A DNA stretch of 10,339 nt from Planctomycetaceae bacterium. GTDB lineage: Bacteria > Planctomycetota > Planctomycetia > Pirellulales > Thermoguttaceae. The stretch lies in NCBI GenBank assembly GCA_031274045.1, contig JAISQS010000588.1, forward strand, positions 1 to 10,339, written 5' to 3'. The notes under the pieces are model-generated. The model saw only the letters and a list, made by a program, of their open reading frames with translations. It searched no databases and was not told the DNA's origin. A program made the position numbers and the translations under genes. This document shows positions 6,818-10,339 of this stretch, piece by piece. Within the stretch, counting starts at the first letter, position 1; each line of letters begins with the position of its first letter.

Positions 6818-7420
6818 ATGATACATCGTTGTCAATTTTGTGATGCGGAAATCGCCGTGACGGATGGGGCGGTCGTTCCTAGTGCGGCAATGTCAGTCGC
6901 TCTTGCAAGAGGATACTCGCCGACGTTTTGTCCTAATTGGTCGGTGATGTCGCAGCGTGCGGCGGCGGAAATGGAGCGGGAACGAGCGATTCGTATCGAT
7001 GCGGTTCCTGTGACAGATGACAACATTTTGTCCAGATGGAATAAACGGATAAGTGAACAAGTAACTGACTGGCGATTTTGCAATGTTTGTTTTTCGACTT
7101 TGTTGCCTTATTTGCCGCCTCGTCCGGTTTATCCTTCGGAACAAGTTGCTCTTGAATCGTGGGACAGTTTGAAGTTTGTTCTTCCGGTCAATTGTTCGAT
7201 TTGGGCGATTGTGGCGGGTTATCTTGGTTTATTTGCGGTTTTAATTTTTCCGGCTCCGCTTGCTTTGATTTTCGGCTGTATTGCGCTTAGAAATATCAAC
7301 GCACACAAAGATCAAAAACTCGGCGGAAGAGGTCGGGCAATTTTCGGGATTGTGATGGGATTGCTTTTTAGTATTCCGTTAATTTTAATTCTTGTGTCAA
7401 TTTTGTTTGGCGGAGGGTAA
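6818..7420 (+). CDS. Degenerate zinc ribbon-DUF4190 membrane protein
   Basis: The 200-residue product starts with a CxxC pair (Cys5, Cys8), then Cys38 in FCPNW where a second CxxC would be expected but Trp41 replaces the final Cys, and a further CxxC at Cys88/Cys91 (FCNVC). The middle (about 45-85) is charged and probably helical. Residues 126-195 form a DUF4190-like region: a first hydrophobic helix (about 127-158) with LALIFGCIALR, a short polar loop ending LGGRGRAIFGIVMG (168-181), and a second helix to about 197. DUF4190 proteins are small membrane proteins without known activity, often preceded by zinc ribbons. With 21 bases separating it from the upstream gene and no Shine-Dalgarno, it is probably co-transcribed. 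The foldback repeat begins just after its stop codon. Confidence 0.8.
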   Translation: MIHRCQFCDAEIAVTDGAVVPSAAMSVALARGYSPTFCPNWSVMSQRAAAEMERERAIRIDAVPVTDDNILSRWNKRISEQVTDWRFCNVCFSTLLPYLPPRPVYPSEQVALESWDSLKFVLPVNCSIWAIVAGYLGLFAVLIFPAPLALIFGCIALRNINAHKDQKLGGRGRAIFGIVMGLLFSIPLILILVSILFGGG

Positions 7421-7421
7421 T

Positions 7422-7852
7422 ATATACTTTTTACACTTGAAAATTCCCATTACTATCGCAATCAAAATGATATTGTTATCGGCAATGAGTCTTTGCCAAT
7501 TCGTAACTGGTGACCAACTTCCCCATCCCTTAATAACCAACGAATCTCCCCCATTACGCACCCTTATCCCCTTATTCGTTAATTATAAAGTTCACGATCA
7601 AATTTGAGGTGAATTGAACCAAATGTAGCGATGTGCTTTGCCTTTTGGCGATTCGAAATTGAATGTAGAGACGCAATGCATTGTGTCTCTACTCAAACAA
7701 TAAGGGGATAAGGGCGCGTGGCGGGGAGCTTCATTGTTATTAAGGGAGAGGAAATTGGTTACCTGTTGCGAATCGATTAAGACTCAGGATTGGTTGTACA
7801 AATTTTCACTGTAAATTTATAAAAGAGGAAATTTCAAGTGTAAAAAGTATAT
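7422..7852. repeat. 431-bp foldback element between convergent genes
   Basis: The outer 26 bases (7422-7447) are complementary to 7827-7852 with one mismatch. A second, longer pair of arms lies inside (7497-7578 with 7698-7775, sharing cccttatccccttatt and tcccttaataac blocks), and the sequence between the two pairs is partly complementary as well (gagtctt), so the whole unit is one long imperfect hairpin. Its loop carries the palindrome at 7665-7692. It starts one base after the DUF4190 stop codon and ends where repeat copy B begins. No real gene lies inside. It could be a MITE-like element and could also act as a bidirectional transcription end. Confidence 0.8.
7665..7692. repeat. 28-bp palindrome gtagagac...gtctctac
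   Basis: Arms gtagagacgcaatg and cattgtgtctctac are complementary apart from a single G-T opposition, with no loop. It sits in the loop of the larger foldback. Similar gtagagacgc-type palindromes occur as dispersed repeats in other bacteria, notably cyanobacteria; relation to them is inference. Confidence 0.75.
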
Positions 7853-8002
7853 CAGCGAACTATCCGTTCTAATCAACCTTTACCTTTTTTGACACGCAGA
7901 TAACGCAGATTTTAAAGATATGCGCGGAGAAAGAAGAACGGCATTTATAAAAAAATCTGCGCAAATCCTGATAATCCGTGTTATCTGCGTGCTAAAAAAG
8001 GT
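7848..8002 (-). repeat. Interspersed repeat, copy B (inverted relative to copy A)
   Basis: Read on the complement, this block aligns along nearly its full length with 6189-6347. Like copy A it has an internal palindrome, 7872-7901 pairing with 7973-8002. It abuts the right arm of the foldback, sharing the bases atat. The short open frame from 7920 on the plus strand is a by-product of the repeat and not a gene. Only about 56 bases separate it from the stop codon of the MFS gene. Confidence 0.85.
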
Positions 8003-8058
8003 TCGTTTCACTACCGCGTTGCTAATTTTCACTGATATATTTCTTTTGGGAAAGTTAT

Positions 8059-9774
8059 TTATTCCGGCAAAGGTTTACCTTTTGTTTCTGGTCCGAGCCA
8101 TGTGATTATTATTCCAAAAACGAATGTTATTGACATTGCCATTCCGGCGTATCGTATTGGTTCCGGCGAGTCGTGAAAAACGTAACTTGTGAGTAGTCCC
8201 AATCCCATCGGTCCTGTTGCGGCAATAAAACGTCCGATGTTGTAGCAAAAGGAAACTGCCGTACTTCGCAAATGAGTCGGAAACAACTCAGGAAAATAAA
8301 TCGCATAACCGCCAAATAACGACAACACACAGAACCCAAGCAACGGTGTCATCCAAAGAACCTCCGTCGGCGTATCCATCAACAAAAAAACCACACACGT
8401 CATCAAAAGAGACACAGCAAAAAATATCGTAAACGCCGGTCGCCTGCCAAGCCGCTCCGATACTATCGTTATCGCCAACGTCCCAAACATTGCCCCAAGA
8501 TTAAACAGAAGAGAAGTAATACTACCCCAAAATCCAACATAACCACTAATCCGCTTGTCTCGCTCCGAAATCTGATTTGCAAGATTTGAGAAAGTCTCCG
8601 CGTCTTTTTTCAACGGATCAACAGAAAGAATCAAATCACGCCGCCGACGCTCCTCGACAGTTTGAATTTTCCGCTTACCGCTCGGCGATTCTTTGTCCAA
8701 TACGTCAAGAACTTTTGTCCGGCTCAAATCGACCAAACGATTCGGCGACTCGTCAAAAATCTCGCGAACCGCCAGAAAAATAGCACCCGGATCATTCGTT
8801 TTGGGATGGACATCAATAAAACTTTGCAACGTTATCTTCTTCTCTTGGGCAATTGGCAAAAATTCATTCGGAGACGCAACAAGCATCCGAACGAATTCAA
8901 AATCAACTTTCTCAACGTCACCTGTATTGCGTATCTCTTGATTTTGTGTGTTGCGAAATGCAGTCCGCGTCAAATCAACACTGAAAAAAGCAATCCCCCA
9001 AAGACCAATAACTCCACAAGTCGCCAGAAGCATTCCGATAATAATGTTGTAACGCCAGCGCGGATTGCAGAAAAGATCGCTCAAAGAACCGGCTTTTTTG
9101 ACACCGCCGGACGCGACTGCTTGCTTCCATTTGTCAGGCTCTTCCAATCGCCGCATTACCGCAACCGCTAAAAAAGCAGGAAGAAACCCAATAAAAAATA
9201 TTGCCCGCCAAATCGGAAACCCGCTGAAAATATTAAAATGTTGGTCTAAGAATGTCAGGAAGATCAGAAGAACCGCCGCACTGCAATTGCAAAACGCCGC
9301 GACAATTTGCAACATCCCGAGTGATTTTGCTCTTGCCCGATCCGGCATTGTCTCCGCAAGCAAAGTCACGCCCGCCGCAAATTGACCGCCAACTCCCATC
9401 CCCGTCAAAAAACGATAAATGAGAAAATCCCACCAACTCGTCGCCATACCACACAAACCAGTAAACGCAGCATAAACTAAAATTGTCATAATCATAACTT
9501 TGGCTCGCCCGAACTTGTCGCCCATTATCCCAAAAAGAATCCCGCCAACAGCCCAGCCAATCAACATCAATGAAGTCGCATAACCACCCATCGCAACAAC
9601 ACGAGCATCAGTCGTATCAAGCCCCATCAAATCCGCCAATGCAGGATTGCGAACAAGATTAAATATCTGCTGGTCAAATGTATCAAAACCCCAGCCAAGA
9701 CAACATACCACAAAAACAAACCAATGATAGCGAGTCAATAATTTGTACCAAGATGTATTGTTAGAAGAATTCAT
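8059..9774 (-). CDS. MFS transporter, sugar/metabolite:H+ symporter type, with large periplasmic insert
   Basis: This is an inner-membrane secondary transporter of 571 residues with about twelve helices. Family signs are the DxxD-type motif in helix 1 (DTFDQ 31-35), motif A GDKFGRAK (85-92) between helices 2 and 3, RFLTGMGVGGQF (121-132) in helix 4, the repeated motif SERLGRR (439-445) between helices 8 and 9, PELFPTHLRSTAVSF (495-509), and PETKG (562-566) at the C-terminus. These point to the sugar-porter/aromatic-acid/SV2-like branch; the substrate cannot be read. A hydrophilic insert of about 140 residues (267-409) lies between helices 7 and 8, which by the motif-A topology is periplasmic and explains the excess over the usual 400-450. 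The ATG at 9774 has a weak leader (cttgaaaa). It is convergent with the zinc-ribbon cluster and appears monocistronic here. Confidence 0.9.
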   Translation of the reverse strand: MNSSNNTSWYKLLTRYHWFVFVVCCLGWGFDTFDQQIFNLVRNPALADLMGLDTTDARVVAMGGYATSLMLIGWAVGGILFGIMGDKFGRAKVMIMTILVYAAFTGLCGMATSWWDFLIYRFLTGMGVGGQFAAGVTLLAETMPDRARAKSLGMLQIVAAFCNCSAAVLLIFLTFLDQHFNIFSGFPIWRAIFFIGFLPAFLAVAVMRRLEEPDKWKQAVASGGVKKAGSLSDLFCNPRWRYNIIIGMLLATCGVIGLWGIAFFSVDLTRTAFRNTQNQEIRNTGDVEKVDFEFVRMLVASPNEFLPIAQEKKITLQSFIDVHPKTNDPGAIFLAVREIFDESPNRLVDLSRTKVLDVLDKESPSGKRKIQTVEERRRRDLILSVDPLKKDAETFSNLANQISERDKRISGYVGFWGSITSLLFNLGAMFGTLAITIVSERLGRRPAFTIFFAVSLLMTCVVFLLMDTPTEVLWMTPLLGFCVLSLFGGYAIYFPELFPTHLRSTAVSFCYNIGRFIAATGPMGLGLLTSYVFHDSPEPIRYAGMAMSITFVFGIIITWLGPETKGKPLPE

Positions 9775-10122
9775 TTTTCAAGTTAAAGGTTAAAAGGTTG
9801 TTAATATTTGAGGCTCATTTACGTTTTCAATTTGATAATGTGAATCGGACAATTGACACATCACCACGAAAAACAATAGAGCAAAATCTCAAGAGCAAGC
9901 AACTTAAGTTTTCTAACTTGCCCGCGTACAATCCAAATCCGAGCAGATATTATACAGACAGATCAAACCAAACCAAGTAAGCCGGCACAAAAAAAACAAG
10001 CCAACAGAATGTGGTTGATTACCTTATGTGTCGGAATTTCTATCACCCAAAATCAAAAAACGTTGACATTGTAGGGGCGAGGCTTGCCCTTGTCCCAAAG
10101 GTGCGGGAAATGCGTTGGAGAT

Positions 10123-10164
10123 CGTAAGGTGGTCAACGTAAGGTGGTCAACGTAAGGTGGGCAA
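10123..10164. repeat. 14-bp tandem repeat, three copies
   Basis: The unit cgtaaggtggtcaa occurs at 10123 and 10137 and, with one change (gggcaa), at 10151. The third copy is also the start of the 36-bp direct repeat. Confidence 0.85.
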
Positions 10165-10186
10165 CCGACTGCCAGGCGGTTGCGTC
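10151..10186. repeat. 36-bp direct repeat, first copy
   Basis: This segment, from cgtaaggtgggcaa to gcggttgcgtc, is identical over 36 bases to 10304-10339. It contains a stem-loop with 7-bp arms, gcaaccg (10161-10167) and cggttgc (10177-10183). Confidence 0.9.
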
Positions 10187-10246
10187 GGCGCAAGCCGACA
10201 ATTGCCGCGAAGCGGCGGCGGACTGGAACGCGGGCGTCCCGCCCGC
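10184..10246. repeat. Run of GC-rich stem-loops
   Basis: Three compact hairpins follow one another directly after the one at 10161-10183: gtcggc/gccgac with a GCAA tetraloop (10184-10199), gccgc/gcggc with a GAA loop (10204-10216), and gcgggc/gcccgc with a 5-base loop (10230-10246). This resembles REP/BIME-type intergenic palindromes; family membership is not established. Confidence 0.7.
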
Positions 10247-10303
10247 CTCTGTGTGTAATAGCACCAAAAAAGTTTGAACGGAACGCCAAAACGTGTCGGC
10301 AAA

Positions 10304-10339
10304 CGTAAGGTGGGCAACCGACTGCCAGGCGGTTGCGTC
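10304..10339. repeat. 36-bp direct repeat, second copy, at the window edge
   Basis: Identical to 10151-10186 and cut by the end of the window, so the true repeat unit may be longer. The start-to-start spacing is 153 bases, which would fit a larger tandem array continuing outside. Confidence 0.9.

Larger units (their letters stand above)
9775..10339. other. Non-coding region upstream of the MFS gene, with a GC-rich repeat mosaic at the end
   Basis: The first part (9775 to about 10065) is AT-rich, must contain the MFS promoter, and shows no credible gene; the short frames here have no family resemblance. From about 10070 the base composition switches abruptly to GC-rich and is occupied by direct repeats and stem-loops. 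A 78-codon minus-strand frame (10053-10289) is Arg-rich and is explained by the repeats, so I do not call it. Confidence 0.6.

Noticed and set aside
7392..7607. 71-codon open frame overlapping the DUF4190 gene end
   Set aside because: It runs across the foldback arm and its product is explained by the repeat sequence.
7920..8105. 61-codon open frame in repeat copy B
   Set aside because: Its first part is the interspersed repeat and its last part overlaps the 3' end of the MFS gene.
8662..9171. 169-codon open frame antisense to the MFS gene
   Set aside because: It lies opposite well-conserved MFS helices and the insert; its product is Arg/Asn-rich with no family resemblance.
10053..10289. 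78-codon Arg-rich frame on the minus strand
   Set aside because: Produced by GC-rich direct repeats and stem-loops; no ribosome binding site or family pattern.
10123..10339. Possible CRISPR array
   Set aside because: The three 14-bp units are directly tandem with no spacers, and the 36-bp repeat occurs only twice at 153-base spacing; no cas gene is present.

Overview
The window reads like a piece of a moderately AT-rich bacterial chromosome with long, very AT-rich intergenic spacers. The gene content (a PilT-family ATPase, a lipoprotein-type RND adaptor, an MFS permease with a large inserted loop, and many small zinc-ribbon membrane proteins) and the weak Shine-Dalgarno sequences would fit a Planctomycetota-like or related Gram-negative lineage. 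That placement is an inference; no rRNA or other phylogenetic marker is present.

Layout. 1-294: AT-rich sequence without a credible gene. 295-1443 (-): PilT-type retraction ATPase. 1444-2288: an 845-nt spacer between divergent genes with a small dyad, short repeats and one doubtful small ORF. 2289-3899 (+): periplasmic adaptor of an RND efflux pump, with no pump gene next to it. 3900-4242: a spacer mostly filled by a long imperfect inverted repeat. 4243-7420 (+): five small membrane-protein genes in a row, namely DUF2752, zinc ribbon-CD225, zinc ribbon-CD225 fused to a FliL-like domain, zinc ribbon-CD225, and a degenerate zinc ribbon-DUF4190 protein. 7421-8058: a convergent spacer made almost entirely of nested inverted repeats. 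8059-9774 (-): MFS transporter. 9775-10339: a spacer whose last part is visibly GC-rich and packed with direct repeats and stem-loops.

The most distinctive part is the 4243-7420 cluster. Three of its proteins begin with the same MNCSxCG zinc ribbon followed by a two-helix CD225/dispanin (IFITM-like) region, and two of the genes are near-identical in DNA over their first 90 bases, so the set grew by local duplication. One copy carries an additional C-terminal domain of about 100 residues that I recognise by pattern as FliL-like, placed after the second membrane helix. The last two genes of the cluster lie between two inverted copies of a roughly 155-bp interspersed repeat.

The remaining genes (pilus retraction, drug or metabolite efflux adaptor, MFS import/export) look like independent envelope functions and do not form an obvious pathway with the cluster. 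All family assignments are from reading the translated sequence; none was checked by a database search.
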